A stretch of DNA of 64,000 nucleotides from JBDSSS01 sp963764195 (GCA_963764195.1 CAVXRG010000010.1:558001-622000), one strand, 5' to 3'; positions 8,173 through 16,947 are shown, numbered from the stretch's first letter. Program-made: numbers and translations. The notes: generated by a model from the letters alone, not told the origin.

Positions 8173-9227
8173 GCGACCACACCCTCGTCTCCCCCGACAC
8201 CCGGGCCCGCTCGGCGACGCGGCCGCGCGGGACGTCCTTCGCCGGCCTCGTCGGCGTCGAGCTGCGCCGCCTCTGGTGGCGCCGGATGTCCAAGGTCGCC
8301 CTGCTCGGTGTCGTCCTCTTCACCGGTCTGTCGGTCTTCACCGTCTACCAGGCGACGAGCCCGGAGACGCTGGCGCAGCAGCTCGACAGCTACAACACCC
8401 AGGTCGCGCAGTTCCCGCAGATGGTCAAGGAGTGCCGGCAGGCTCAGGCCGACGCCCGGGCGGGCGGTGAGGCCACCGCCGACTTCGGCTGCGACCAGAT
8501 GGCAGAGCAGCAAATGAGCCCGGCCGACTTCGGCCTCGTGGAGCCGGCTGTCCCGGCGATCGTGACGACGCTGTCCAAGGCCGGGGTCTACGTCTACGGT
8601 TTCCTCGCCTTCCTCCTCGGCGCGAGCTTCGTCGGCGCGGAGTTCGCCGCCGGCTCGATGGGCAACTGGCTCACCTTCCAACCCCGCCGGATGCGGGTCG
8701 CCGCCTCCAAGCTGGTCGCCGCGGCCGGCGGCGGTCTCGGCATCGCTGCCGTCGGACTGGCCCTGTCGACGCTCGGCGCCTTCCTCGTGACGTCGATCAA
8801 CCGCCCCGGCGCCGACGCGCCGAAGCTGCCCCCGATGTCGGTCGACACGGGAGACCCGGTGAGCCAGGTCGTGCTGCGCTGCGTCGCCCTCGTCGTCCTC
8901 GGCGGTCTCGGCGGCGCCGTGGTCGGCCTCATCATGCGGCACACCGCGGCTGTCCTCGGGCTCGTCGTCGGCTGGGCCGTGCTCGTCGAGGGCGCCCTCG
9001 CATCCCTGCTCTTCGACGGGGCCCTCCAGCCGTGGCTCGTGCAGATCAACCTCAGGGCCTTCCTCGAGAAGGGCGCCGTCTACTACCGCACGGTCTGCGA
9101 CGCCACCGGGTGCCAGAGCAAGGAGGTGCCGGTCAGCTACACCCACAGCTGGGTCTACCTCATCGTCTTCACCGTCGCCCTCACGCTCATCTCGCTCTGG
9201 TCCTTCCGGCGCCGTGACGTGACGTGA
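8169..9227 (+). CDS. ABC-2 type transporter permease
   Basis: A 352-residue membrane protein, partner of the ATPase encoded just upstream with an ATGA overlap. It begins with a cytosolic segment, then about six membrane helices (for example VALLGVVLFTGLSVFTVY, YVYGFLAFLLGASFVGAEFAAG and the last helix VYLIVFTVALTLISLW). Between helices 1 and 2 lies a large loop (about residues 60-130) with two cysteines; a second pair, TVCDATGCQS, sits in the loop before the last helix. These may form disulfides outside the membrane. The GAEFAAGSMGNWLTFQPRR block is typical of ABC-2 permeases. Confidence 0.88.
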   Translation: MSDHTLVSPDTRARSATRPRGTSFAGLVGVELRRLWWRRMSKVALLGVVLFTGLSVFTVYQATSPETLAQQLDSYNTQVAQFPQMVKECRQAQADARAGGEATADFGCDQMAEQQMSPADFGLVEPAVPAIVTTLSKAGVYVYGFLAFLLGASFVGAEFAAGSMGNWLTFQPRRMRVAASKLVAAAGGGLGIAAVGLALSTLGAFLVTSINRPGADAPKLPPMSVDTGDPVSQVVLRCVALVVLGGLGGAVVGLIMRHTAAVLGLVVGWAVLVEGALASLLFDGALQPWLVQINLRAFLEKGAVYYRTVCDATGCQSKEVPVSYTHSWVYLIVFTVALTLISLWSFRRRDVT

Positions 9228-9349
9228 GGGTCACCGACAACGAGAGTGGGCCGCATACCGCTCGGCCTCGCCCGTCCACGGCGTCTCGGTGTGCCGGGGT
9301 CGCGGCGTAGGGTTGCCCCAGCACTGACTCACACCCGAGGAGCTCCCCT

Positions 9350-10375
9350 GTGACTGTCGCACCCGACGGTCGGCGCATGCTGCGCGTCGAGGCACGCAAC
9401 GCCGAAACCCCCATCGAGCGCAAGCCCGAGTGGATCCGCACCACCGCGAAGATGGGGCCCGAGTACACCGCCCTGCACGCGATGGTGAAGACCGAGGGGC
9501 TGCACACGGTGTGCCAGGAGGCCGCCTGCCCCAACATCTTCGAGTGCTGGGAGGACAAGGAGGCGACCTTCCTCATCGGTGGCGACGTGTGCACCCGCCG
9601 CTGCGACTTCTGCGACATCGCCACCGGACGTCCGACGACCCTCGACCTCGACGAGCCGCGCCGCGTGGCGGAGTCCGTCGCTCGGATGGGTCTGCGCTAC
9701 TCCACCGTCACCGGCGTCGCCCGCGACGACCAGCCCGACGGGGCGGCGGGGCTCTATGCCGAGACGATCCGCCAGATCCACCTGCTCAACCCCAACACGG
9801 GTGTCGAGATCCTGCCCCCCGACTTCGGGGCCAGGCCCGAGCTCGTCAGCCAGGTCTTCGACGCCCGCCCCGAGGTCTTCGCCCACAACCTCGAGACGGT
9901 GCCGCGCATCTTCAAGCGGATCCGCCCCGCCTTCACGTACGAGAAGTCGCTTCGGGTGCTGAGTATGGCCCGCGAGGCCGAGCTCGTGACGAAGTCCAAC
10001 CTCATCCTCGGGATGGGCGAGACCGACGACGAGATCGAGGAGGCCATCGGCGACCTGCACCACGCCGGCTGCGACATCCTCACGATCACCCAGTACCTCC
10101 GCCCCTCCAAGCTGCACCACCCGATCGACCGCTGGGTCAAGCCGGAGGAGTTCGTGCACTGGTCCGGGGTCGCCGAGGAGATGGGGTTCAAGGGCGTCAT
10201 GGCCGGCCCGCTCGTCCGCTCGTCCTACCGCGCGGGCCGGCTGTGGGCGACCGCGATGCGCAAGTGGGGACGCGAGATCCCGGCCCACCTCGACCACCTC
10301 GCCCAGGCGGCGGAGTCACCGGCGCGGCAGGAGGCCGCGTCGTTGGTGGCCCGCACCCAGAGCGCCGTATCCTGA
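9350..10375 (+). CDS. lipA: Lipoyl synthase
   Basis: A 341-residue radical SAM enzyme that inserts two sulfurs into protein-bound octanoyl groups. Both iron-sulfur motifs are intact: the auxiliary cluster CQEAACPNIFEC (Cys55, 60, 66) and the radical SAM CTRRCDFC (Cys81, 85, 88). The C-terminal Arg-Ser-Ser-Tyr (RSSYRAG), whose Ser ligates the auxiliary cluster, is also present. The start is GTG 9350 with GAGGAG upstream; a -10-like TAGGGT lies at about 9310. Works after LipB. Confidence 0.97.
   Translation: MTVAPDGRRMLRVEARNAETPIERKPEWIRTTAKMGPEYTALHAMVKTEGLHTVCQEAACPNIFECWEDKEATFLIGGDVCTRRCDFCDIATGRPTTLDLDEPRRVAESVARMGLRYSTVTGVARDDQPDGAAGLYAETIRQIHLLNPNTGVEILPPDFGARPELVSQVFDARPEVFAHNLETVPRIFKRIRPAFTYEKSLRVLSMAREAELVTKSNLILGMGETDDEIEEAIGDLHHAGCDILTITQYLRPSKLHHPIDRWVKPEEFVHWSGVAEEMGFKGVMAGPLVRSSYRAGRLWATAMRKWGREIPAHLDHLAQAAESPARQEAASLVARTQSAVS
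10368..10373 (+). promoter_or_regulatory. -10 box of the DUF4191 gene inside the lipA 3' end
   Basis: TATCCT (10368-10373) overlaps the last lipA codons and stop, and lies seven bases before the ATG of the next gene. This predicts a leaderless transcript in addition to read-through from lipA. Confidence 0.5.
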
Positions 10376-10380
10376 TCGGC

Positions 10381-11142
10381 ATGGCACGCAACAAGGACGG
10401 CGACACCGCAGCGGCGGGCAAGGCACCGAAGGCACCGAAGGCACCGAAGGTCAAGAAGCAGGGTCGCCTCTCGCAGATCCTCGAGGTCTACAAGGCGGCG
10501 AAGGTCGCCGACCCGACGATCGGGTGGTGGATGCTGCTGTCCTTCCTCGTCGTCTTCGCGGTCTTCCTCGTCGCCGGTCTGATCATCGGTTTCTGGCCCT
10601 TCTTCGCCATCACCGGCGTGATGTTCGGCATCCTCGCCGCGACGATCGTGATGAGCCGTCGGGCCGAGCGCGCGGCCTACTCCCAGATCGAGGGCCAGGC
10701 CGGCGCCGCGGGCGCCGCCCTCACCTCGATCCGCCGCGGGTGGTTCACCGACCGCGAGCCGGTCGCCGCCGACGTCGCCCGTCCCGGCGACATGGCCTCC
10801 GCCGCGATGGTCTACCGGGCCCTCGGCCGTCCCGGCGTCGTCCTCGTCGGCGAGGGCCCCACCGCGCGGGTCCAGAAGCTGCTCGCCGCGGAGAAGAAGC
10901 GCGTCGAGCGCGTGGCCCCCGGCGTGCCGGTGACGACGATGCGCGTCGGCCAGGGCGAGGGCGAGACCCCGCTGCCCAAGCTCGCGAGCAAGGTCCAGCG
11001 ACTCAAGCCCCAGATCACCAAGGACGAGATGTCCCTCGTCAACAAGCGGCTCAAGGCCCTCGGCGGCATCCGTCCGCCGCTGCCCGGCGGCGTCGACCCG
11101 ATGCGCGCCCGGATGGACCGCAAGGCCCTTCGCGGCAAGTAG
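10381..11142 (+). CDS. DUF4191 family membrane protein
   Basis: A 253-residue protein of an actinobacterial family usually found beside lipA. The N-terminus is Lys/Ala/Pro-rich with a short repeat (APKAPKAPK), followed by two membrane helices (about residues 42-85, WWMLLSFLVVFAVFLVAGLII and FFAITGVMFGILAATIVM), then a cytosolic domain of about 165 residues with GRPGVVLVGEGPTARV and a Lys/Arg-rich C-terminus. Function is unknown. It starts six bases after the lipA stop. A strong terminator follows 30 bases after its stop. Confidence 0.85.
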   Translation: MARNKDGDTAAAGKAPKAPKAPKVKKQGRLSQILEVYKAAKVADPTIGWWMLLSFLVVFAVFLVAGLIIGFWPFFAITGVMFGILAATIVMSRRAERAAYSQIEGQAGAAGAALTSIRRGWFTDREPVAADVARPGDMASAAMVYRALGRPGVVLVGEGPTARVQKLLAAEKKRVERVAPGVPVTTMRVGQGEGETPLPKLASKVQRLKPQITKDEMSLVNKRLKALGGIRPPLPGGVDPMRARMDRKALRGK

Positions 11143-11171
11143 GCCTGCAAGCCCCGGGCCCGACCGCGGAT

Positions 11172-11213
11172 GAAAGTGCCCACTCGACCTGAGTCGAGTG
11201 GGCACTTTCTTTC
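11172..11213 (+). terminator. Intrinsic terminator after the DUF4191 gene
   Basis: A perfect 17-bp stem, GAAAGTGCCCACTCGAC (11172-11188) with its complement at 11193-11209, a 4-base loop and a TTTCTTT-type tail. The same stem sequence recurs at 11221-11243 (one arm) and at 45469-45563. Confidence 0.85.
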
Positions 11214-11220
11214 GGGCAAT

Positions 11221-11243
11221 CGCGGATGAAACTGCCCACTCGA
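11221..11243. repeat. Second copy of the terminator arm
   Basis: This stretch repeats the 23 bases at 11165-11187 with one change (CGCGGATGAAA then C instead of G, then TGCCCACTCGA). It lacks the facing arm. It sits just before the stop of the convergent RDD gene. Confidence 0.8.
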
Positions 11244-11250
11244 GGGGGGT

Positions 11251-11739
11251 CTAGCGGGTGCGCACGATGACGGTGTTCGGCACCTTGTCGTGCAGGCCGC
11301 GACCGTCCTGGTCCCAGACGACGGCGGGCAGGAAGAGGCAGAGCAGGGCCGTGCGCGCCAGCGTCTGCAGCGGTCGGACCCGGCCCCCGTCGAGCGCGCG
11401 GACCTGCAGGCCGAGCGCCCGGTGACCGATCGTCGAGCCGATGGTGCCGACGAGGAGCAGGTTCATCACGGCGAAGACGCCGAGGGTCACGAAAGTCTGC
11501 CCGCCCGCCGGCGGCGGGTCGGTGAAGGGCAGCGGGACGCCGAACAGGCCGCGCGAGATGAGCAGCGAGAGCACCCAGTCGATGACGACCGCCCCGAGCC
11601 GGGGACCGAAGCCGGCGACCGCACCCGGCCCGCTGGGCGGCATACCGAGTCCCCTCCCCCGCCATCCGCCCGGCTCCGCGCCGGTCGTGCGGGCTCGCGG
11701 CCCCTCGAGCCATGATCCGAAGTCCTTGCGGTCCACCAC
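11251..11739 (-). CDS. RDD family membrane protein
   Basis: A 162-residue RDD-domain protein with three predicted membrane helices (about residues 45-60, 80-100 and 130-145). The Arg of the first helix region (PRLGAVVIDWVLSLLI) and the GHRALGLQVRAL block are family hallmarks. Function is unknown; some relatives exchange ions. The start is taken as GTG 11739 (VVDRKDFGSWLEG), the usual beginning in actinobacterial members; the adjacent GTG at 11736 is equally possible. It faces the DUF4191 gene and diverges from glnA1. Confidence 0.82.
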   Translation of the reverse strand: MVDRKDFGSWLEGPRARTTGAEPGGWRGRGLGMPPSGPGAVAGFGPRLGAVVIDWVLSLLISRGLFGVPLPFTDPPPAGGQTFVTLGVFAVMNLLLVGTIGSTIGHRALGLQVRALDGGRVRPLQTLARTALLCLFLPAVVWDQDGRGLHDKVPNTVIVRTR

Positions 11740-11798
11740 GGGACCAGCCAACCACGCCGATCGGCCCGGTCCCACCCCGGTCACCGAGTGGTCTGCGC

Positions 11799-11852
11799 GT
11801 AACACGCGAGAAACAGACGGGTCATGGCCGAGAAACCCTGGGCCGCTAGGGT
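11799..11852 (+). promoter_or_regulatory. GlnR operator and promoter of glnA1
   Basis: GTAAC-n6-GAAAC-n6-GTCAT-n6-GAAAC (11799-11836) matches the actinobacterial GlnR consensus gTnAC-n6-GaAAC repeated twice with exact 11-base phasing. A -10-like TAGGGT follows at 11847-11852, leaving a leader of about 75 bases with AGGAGG before the glnA1 ATG. GlnR activation under nitrogen limitation is inferred from the known role of this site in Streptomyces and mycobacteria. Confidence 0.85.
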
Positions 11853-11932
11853 CGGAACCGACAACACGAGGTCGTTGCCCCCTTCCTGCATGCCGGGCCG
11901 GGTCGCGCCCTCGCCCCACATCAGGAGGTTGG

Positions 11933-13357
11933 ATGTTCCGCTCAGCTGACGAGGTCCTCAGCTACATCAAGGACGAGGACGTCAAGTTCGTCGACATTCG
12001 GTTCTGTGACCTGCCCGGCGTCATGCAGCACTTCAACGTGCCCGCCGAGTCGGTGGACGAGGACTTCTTCTCGGTCGGCCAGATGTTCGACGGATCCTCG
12101 ATCCGCGGCTTCCAGGCCATCCACGAGTCCGACATGAAGCTCGTGCCGGACCCCGCGACCGCGTTCATCGACCCCTACCGCGCCGAGAAGACGCTGGTCA
12201 TGAACTTCTCCATCCTCGACCCCTTCACCGACGAGCGCTACAGCCGCGACCCGCGCAACATCGCCTCGAAGGCCGAGGAGTACCTCAAGTCCACCGGCAT
12301 CGCCGACACCGCCTACTTCGGCGCCGAGGCGGAGTTCTACATCTTCGACGACGTCCGCTTCGAGACCAAGGCGAACGCGAGCTACTACTACATCGACTCC
12401 GTCGAGGCCGCGTGGAACACCGGCCGCGAGGAGGAGGGTGGCAACCAGGGTTACAAGACCCGCTACAAGGGTGGCTACTTCCCCGTCTCGCCGGTCGACC
12501 ACTTCGCCGACTTCCGCGACAAGATCTGCCTCGAGCTGAAGGAGGTCGGTCTCAACGTCGAGCGCAGCCACCACGAGGTCGGCACGGCCGGTCAGATGGA
12601 GATCAACTACCGGTTCAACACGCTGCTCCACTCAGGCGACGACCTGATGAAGTTCAAGTACGTCGTCAAGAACCGCGCCTGGGCCGAGGGTCACAGCGCC
12701 ACGTTCATGCCGAAGCCGATCTTCGGTGACAACGGCTCGGGCATGCACACCCACCAGTCCCTGTGGAAGGACGGCGAGCCGCTCTTCTACGACGAGCGCG
12801 GCTACGGCGGTCTGTCGGACCTCGCCCGCTGGTACATCGGGGGCCTGCTCAGGCACGCCCCGTCGCTGCTCGCCTTCACCAACCCGACGGTGAACTCCTA
12901 CCACCGCCTGGTGCCCGGCTACGAGGCCCCGGTCAACCTGGTCTACTCCGCCCGCAACCGATCGGCGTGCGTCCGGATCCCGATCACCGGGACGTCGGCC
13001 AAGGCCAAGCGCATCGAGTTCCGCGTGCCGGACCCGTCGGCCAACCCCTACCTGTGCTTCGCGGCGCAGCTGATGGCCGGCCTCGACGGGATCAAGAACC
13101 GGATCGAGCCCCCGGAGCCGGTCGACAAGGACCTCTACGAGCTGCCGCCCGAGGAGCACGCGGCGATCGAGCAGGTCCCCGGCTCCCTGCCGGCCGTCCT
13201 CGACGCGCTCGAGGCCGACCACGAGTACCTGCTCGAGGGTGGGGTCTTCACCGAGGACCTCGTCGCTACGTGGATCGAGTACAAGCGCAAGAACGAGGTG
13301 GACCCGATCCGCTTCCGTCCGCACCCGCACGAGTTCGAGATGTACTACGACATCTGA
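11933..13357 (+). CDS. glnA: Glutamine synthetase type I (GlnA1)
   Basis: A 474-residue GS I-beta enzyme making glutamine from glutamate, ammonia and ATP. Seen are the beta-grasp start (EDVKFVDIRFCDLPGVMQHF), the GS signature FDGSSIRGFQAI, the ATP/metal block FMPKPIFGDNGSGMHTHQSLW, the catalytic NRSACVRIP segment and the adenylylation Tyr402 in DLYELPPEE. That Tyr is the target of GlnE, encoded at 21096-24134. The 25-residue I-beta insertion is also consistent with length. ATG 11933 has AGGAGG five bases upstream. Expression is probably controlled by GlnR through the upstream site. Confidence 0.98.
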   Translation: MFRSADEVLSYIKDEDVKFVDIRFCDLPGVMQHFNVPAESVDEDFFSVGQMFDGSSIRGFQAIHESDMKLVPDPATAFIDPYRAEKTLVMNFSILDPFTDERYSRDPRNIASKAEEYLKSTGIADTAYFGAEAEFYIFDDVRFETKANASYYYIDSVEAAWNTGREEEGGNQGYKTRYKGGYFPVSPVDHFADFRDKICLELKEVGLNVERSHHEVGTAGQMEINYRFNTLLHSGDDLMKFKYVVKNRAWAEGHSATFMPKPIFGDNGSGMHTHQSLWKDGEPLFYDERGYGGLSDLARWYIGGLLRHAPSLLAFTNPTVNSYHRLVPGYEAPVNLVYSARNRSACVRIPITGTSAKAKRIEFRVPDPSANPYLCFAAQLMAGLDGIKNRIEPPEPVDKDLYELPPEEHAAIEQVPGSLPAVLDALEADHEYLLEGGVFTEDLVATWIEYKRKNEVDPIRFRPHPHEFEMYYDI

Positions 13358-13407
13358 CCGAGGGAGCTCCTCGCTCCGTCAGTAGCGTGCCGACCACGGC
13401 GGCTGAC

Positions 13408-13435
13408 CTGCTCGACGTCCATCGACGTCGGGCAG
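13408..13435 (+). terminator. Hairpin downstream of glnA1
   Basis: CTGCTCGACG (13408-13417) pairs with CGTCGGGCAG (13426-13435), one G-U pair, 8-base loop, about 50 bases after the glnA1 stop. No T tract. Confidence 0.45.
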
Positions 13436-13516
13436 CGTCGGCCGCCGTTGTCGTGTCGGCCCGGTGGCGCAGGACCGACCGAGCGCGTGCTGAAGCCCGG
13501 ATACGACTTCGGTGAC

Positions 13517-13538
13517 CTTCACGCAGGCTTCACACGCT
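13517..13538 (+). promoter_or_regulatory. Direct repeats upstream of the DUF2202 gene
   Basis: CTTCACGCAGG and CTTCACACGCT are consecutive 11-base direct repeats, about 90 bases before the DUF2202 start. OmpR/PhoB-family regulators bind direct repeats with this one-turn spacing, and such a regulator is encoded 2 kb downstream. The link is inference. Confidence 0.4.
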
Positions 13539-13629
13539 CGCACGGCGAGGCCTCACACGCGTGCAGTCAACTGGAAGCAAGGCCCCAGACGGAGCCTCGG
13601 CCCACGGGCCTCGTTGACGGGAGATCACC

Positions 13630-14382
13630 ATGAACACCAACCAGATCCGAGCACACGTCACCACTCGGCGCAGCGTCGCCGCCATCCTCGCGGGGCTGAC
13701 GCTCACCGGCACCCTCGGCGTCGCGATGGCCCAGAACGGCGAGGCTGCACCGTCGGCGGGCTCCACCGTCGTGGCCGCCCAGACCACGAGTGACGCCGCC
13801 ACGCTTGCCTTCAACCGCGAGGAGGAGCGGATGGCGCGTGACCTTTATCAGGCGCTGGCGGAAAAGTACGACGGCGCGGCCCCGTTCGCGATGATCACCC
13901 GGAGCGAGCAGACGCACTGGACGAGGATCGGCGACCTGCTCACGGCTCACGGGATCATCGACCCCTCGGCCGGACTCGCGGTCGGGACCTATGCCGACCC
14001 TGCCATCCAGTCGCTCTACGACGGCTGGCTCGCCCGCGGCGTCACCTCGCTCGACGAGGCCTACCGGGTGGGGATCGAGCTGGAGCAACGGGACATCGCC
14101 GACCTCGCCACCGCGATCGGCTCCACCACCCTGGCGGACGCCCGTCAGGTGCTGACGCGCCTGCGCGTCGCCTCCGAGCGGCACCTCGCGGCCTTCGAGG
14201 CGGCGGCCTCCGGCCAGACTCTCGGCTCCGGTAGGACGGGCACGACGGGCTCTCCGGGCGGGATGGGCCCTGGCGCAGGCCGTCAGGGCCGGTCCGACAC
14301 TCCGACAACCGGTTCCGAAGGTCGCGGCTCGCGCCGTGGCGCGGGGGCGGGCGGCGGTGACGGCACCTGCCAGATCGGCTGA
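13630..14382 (+). CDS. Secreted DUF2202 ferritin-like protein
   Basis: A 250-residue exported protein. Residues 1-35 are a signal peptide (Arg-Arg, then AAILAGLTLTGTLGVAMA, with Ala-x-Ala-like cleavage). The DUF2202 domain spans about 55-205: FNREEERMARDLYQALAEKY, SEQTHWTRI (Glu93-x2-His96) and a later ASERHLAAFE. The Glu/His pattern fits a ferritin-like four-helix bundle with a possible di-metal site; no activity is established. The last 45 residues are Gly/Ser/Arg-rich and end CQIG. A GGGAG site precedes the ATG. It is convergent with the sensor kinase gene. Confidence 0.82.
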   Translation: MNTNQIRAHVTTRRSVAAILAGLTLTGTLGVAMAQNGEAAPSAGSTVVAAQTTSDAATLAFNREEERMARDLYQALAEKYDGAAPFAMITRSEQTHWTRIGDLLTAHGIIDPSAGLAVGTYADPAIQSLYDGWLARGVTSLDEAYRVGIELEQRDIADLATAIGSTTLADARQVLTRLRVASERHLAAFEAAASGQTLGSGRTGTTGSPGGMGPGAGRQGRSDTPTTGSEGRGSRRGAGAGGGDGTCQIG

Positions 14383-14412
14383 TCCGTGGGTCGAGCCACC
14401 CTCGGCGCCACG

Positions 14413-15549
14413 TCAGCGCTGCAACGGGAGACGCACCGTGAACGTTGCACCCCTCCCCGCGCCGGCCGACGTGGCCACGAGGGTGCCACCCTGTGCCTCG
14501 ACGAGGGCCCGGGCGATGGTCAGCCCGATCCCGCTGCCGCGCCCGGGACTCGCGCCGGGGACCGCGGCCGGGTGCTCGATGCGGACGAACCGCTCGAAGA
14601 CCCGCTCGAGGTCCGCCGCGTCGATGCCGACGCCGGTGTCGACCACCTCGGCCACGGCCAGCTGACCCTCACGTCTCAGCCGCACGGTCACGCTGCCCCC
14701 CGCCGGGGTCGCCCGGATTGCGTTACCGACGAGGTTGGTCACGACCTGGGCGAGGCGGTCCGGGTCGGCCCGGACCAGGAGCGGGTCACGGGTCGACGCG
14801 CCCTGCTCCGACGGCTCGACGCCGAGGGTGAGGCCGGCGTCGCGGGCCTGGGGTTCGAGGCGCGCAGAGGCCGATCGCACGATGAGCCCGAGGTCGACGG
14901 ATTCCAGGTCGAGCGACGCCGCCCCCTCCGCCACCCGGGACAACGCCGACAGGTCGTCGACGAGCCGCCCCAGCCGGCTCACCTCGGCCTCGACGGAGCC
15001 GAGCTGCTCGGCCGTCGTCGGAACAACCCCGTCGACCATCCCCTCGAGGTTGGCGTGGACGACCGTCAGCGGAGTGCGCATCTCGTGGGCGACCTCGGCG
15101 ATCAACCGCGTTCGGCGCGTCTCCGTGGTGGCCAGGGCCCCGGCGAGAGTGTTGACGTCGCCGGCGAGCTCGGCCAGCTCCCGCTCCTCGGGGACCGGGA
15201 CGACCACGTCGTAACGCCCGGTCGCGAGCCTCCGCGCCGCCGCCCGGATCGCGACGATCGGCCGGAGCAGGCGCCTCGAGGCGATCACCCCGAATGCCGC
15301 TGCCACCGCGATGCCCACGAGCGCGCCCACGAGCAGCGCCCGGTTGACCGCGTCCCCGACCTGCGTGCGGAGGGCCCCGGTGGTCGCCGGGTCCATCTGG
15401 CCCTGACGGCCCCCCATCTGGGCGCCCAGGCGCAGGCTCTCGTCGAAGATCGCCGGGGCGAGCTGGCGGACGACGAGGAAGGTCACGCTCGCGCCGACGA
15501 GAGCGACGAGCAGGTGCGACAGGATGAGTCGGGTCACGAGCCGGTTCAC
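14413..15549 (-). CDS. Sensor histidine kinase
   Basis: A 378-residue membrane kinase. Two helices (about residues 5-28 and 72-92) bracket a small external loop of about 43 residues rich in Gly/Gln/Met (MGGRQGQMDP). A HAMP domain (about 90-145), the phosphorylated His155 in AEVAHEMRTPL, the N box NLVGNAI and G boxes DTGVGI and GSGIGLTI follow. Its GTG start overlaps the response regulator stop (GTGA), so both come from one transcript. The signal is unknown; the small sensor loop suggests detection in or near the membrane. Confidence 0.93.
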   Translation of the reverse strand: MNRLVTRLILSHLLVALVGASVTFLVVRQLAPAIFDESLRLGAQMGGRQGQMDPATTGALRTQVGDAVNRALLVGALVGIAVAAAFGVIASRRLLRPIVAIRAAARRLATGRYDVVVPVPEERELAELAGDVNTLAGALATTETRRTRLIAEVAHEMRTPLTVVHANLEGMVDGVVPTTAEQLGSVEAEVSRLGRLVDDLSALSRVAEGAASLDLESVDLGLIVRSASARLEPQARDAGLTLGVEPSEQGASTRDPLLVRADPDRLAQVVTNLVGNAIRATPAGGSVTVRLRREGQLAVAEVVDTGVGIDAADLERVFERFVRIEHPAAVPGASPGRGSGIGLTIARALVEAQGGTLVATSAGAGRGATFTVRLPLQR

Positions 15550-16319
15550 CGGGCACCTCCGGTCGCCGGCAACAGGAACTTGTAACCGACCCCCCGGATG
15601 GTTCCGATGACGGACGGCCGGGTCGCGTCGTCGCCCACCGCCCTGCGCATGCTGGCGACATGCACGTCGACGACCCGCTCGTCACCGTAGAAGTCGTAAC
15701 CCCAGACCTTCTCGAGCAGCTGGGCTCGCGAGTACACGCGGCCGGGGTTGCTCGCGAGGGCCACGAGGAGGTCGAACTCCAGGCTCGAGAGCTCGACCGG
15801 GGACCACCCCTCTGGCGCCTTCCGCAGGATCTCCCGGCGGCCGAGGTCGATGACGAGGCGGTCGAAGCGCAGCACTTCCTCGGGTTCACTCGCAGCGCCC
15901 GTCGCGACAGACGAGACCGGCTCCCCCGGTCCCGCCCCGGAGACGGGCGGGCGGGCCCGCCGCAGCACCGAGTGGACCCGGGCCACCACCTCACGCGGGC
16001 TGAAGGGCTTCGTCACGTAGTCGTCCGCCCCGACGCGCAGACCGATGATCGTGTCCAGCTCCTCGGCTCGCGCGGTCACGAGGATGACCGGCAGGTCACG
16101 GTGCGCTCGGATGCGCCGCAGGACCTCGAGCCCGTCGACGTCCGGCAGCCCGATGTCGAGCAGCACCAGTGCCGTCCGGTCGTCCGGCGCCGTCACCGCG
16201 GAGACGGCGGCCTCCCCCGTCCCGGCCTCGAGCACCTCGAACCCGTCCGCCTCGAGGTAGGCCCGGAGCACCGCACAGATCTTCGGCTCGTCGTCGACGA
16301 CGAGGATGCGGTCGGCCAT
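15546..16319 (-). CDS. OmpR-family response regulator
   Basis: A 257-residue regulator with a receiver domain (phosphoacceptor Asp55 in LLDIGLPDVDG, Lys104 in YVTKPFS) and a C-terminal winged helix (about 150-250, ELSSLEFDLLVALASNPGRVYSR, VWGYDFYGDERVVDVHVASMRRAVG). A long linker of about 30 residues with low complexity joins them. It is first in the two-gene unit with the sensor kinase. Likely targets include its own region and perhaps the DUF2202 gene, given direct repeats at 13517-13538. Confidence 0.94.
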   Translation of the reverse strand: MADRILVVDDEPKICAVLRAYLEADGFEVLEAGTGEAAVSAVTAPDDRTALVLLDIGLPDVDGLEVLRRIRAHRDLPVILVTARAEELDTIIGLRVGADDYVTKPFSPREVVARVHSVLRRARPPVSGAGPGEPVSSVATGAASEPEEVLRFDRLVIDLGRREILRKAPEGWSPVELSSLEFDLLVALASNPGRVYSRAQLLEKVWGYDFYGDERVVDVHVASMRRAVGDDATRPSVIGTIRGVGYKFLLPATGGAR

Positions 16320-16340
16320 CGGACTATCCGGGCCGCCCGC

Positions 16341-16742
16341 TCACCGCGGGCCGTCGAGCGCCGCGAAGGCGGCCACGAGGCGCTGCCGGGCATCTGCCGA
16401 GACCGTCGCGAGGGCAGGGCTGTCGGACAGGCCCATCATCGCGTCCGGGTCGAAGGCCTCGACGAGGCACGTCTGCTCGTCGAGCGCGCGCACGACGACG
16501 TTGCACGGCAGCACCGACGCGATCGACGGGTCGACCCGGATCGCCTCGTAGGCCAGCGGGGGCCGGCACGCCCCAAGGATCACCTGGGGGTCGATGTCGA
16601 CGTCGAGCTTCTCCTTGAGGACCGCCTTCAGGTCGATCTCCGTCAGGATGCCGAAACCCTGGTCCTTGAGGGCTGCGCGCACCGCCGTGACGGTGTCGTC
16701 GTAGGTGTCGGTGACCGTGGTCGTGATCGTGAAGCTGCTCAT
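16341..16742 (-). CDS. DUF302 family protein
   Basis: A 133-residue protein of the DUF302 family. It opens MSSFTITTTVTDTYDDTVTAVRAALKDQGFGILTEID and includes the conserved VILGACRPPLAYEAI and LPCNVVVR segments. Cys residues in GAC and LPC are conserved in many members. The role is unknown; homologues often sit with metal or redox functions. It ends 21 bases before the response regulator start on the same strand and could be the leading gene of that operon. A GAGGA site precedes ATG 16742. Confidence 0.85.
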   Translation of the reverse strand: MSSFTITTTVTDTYDDTVTAVRAALKDQGFGILTEIDLKAVLKEKLDVDIDPQVILGACRPPLAYEAIRVDPSIASVLPCNVVVRALDEQTCLVEAFDPDAMMGLSDSPALATVSADARQRLVAAFAALDGPR

Positions 16743-16947
16743 CGGGTCGTCCTCGCGTGTCGTGGGGTCACCGTCGACCGGACAGCTCGGGTCGACCTGC
16801 TGACCCCGTGGGGTCCCAGTCCACCACGCGAGCAGCCGCTCATGGGCCGGGTTCTGCGAAGCCGACGGGACCGCCCAGCTGCGCCAGTGGCGCCGGCGGA
16901 CGTGGGGCGCCGGTGCGCGGCGAGTCTCGCCGGGAGAGAATCGTCGA

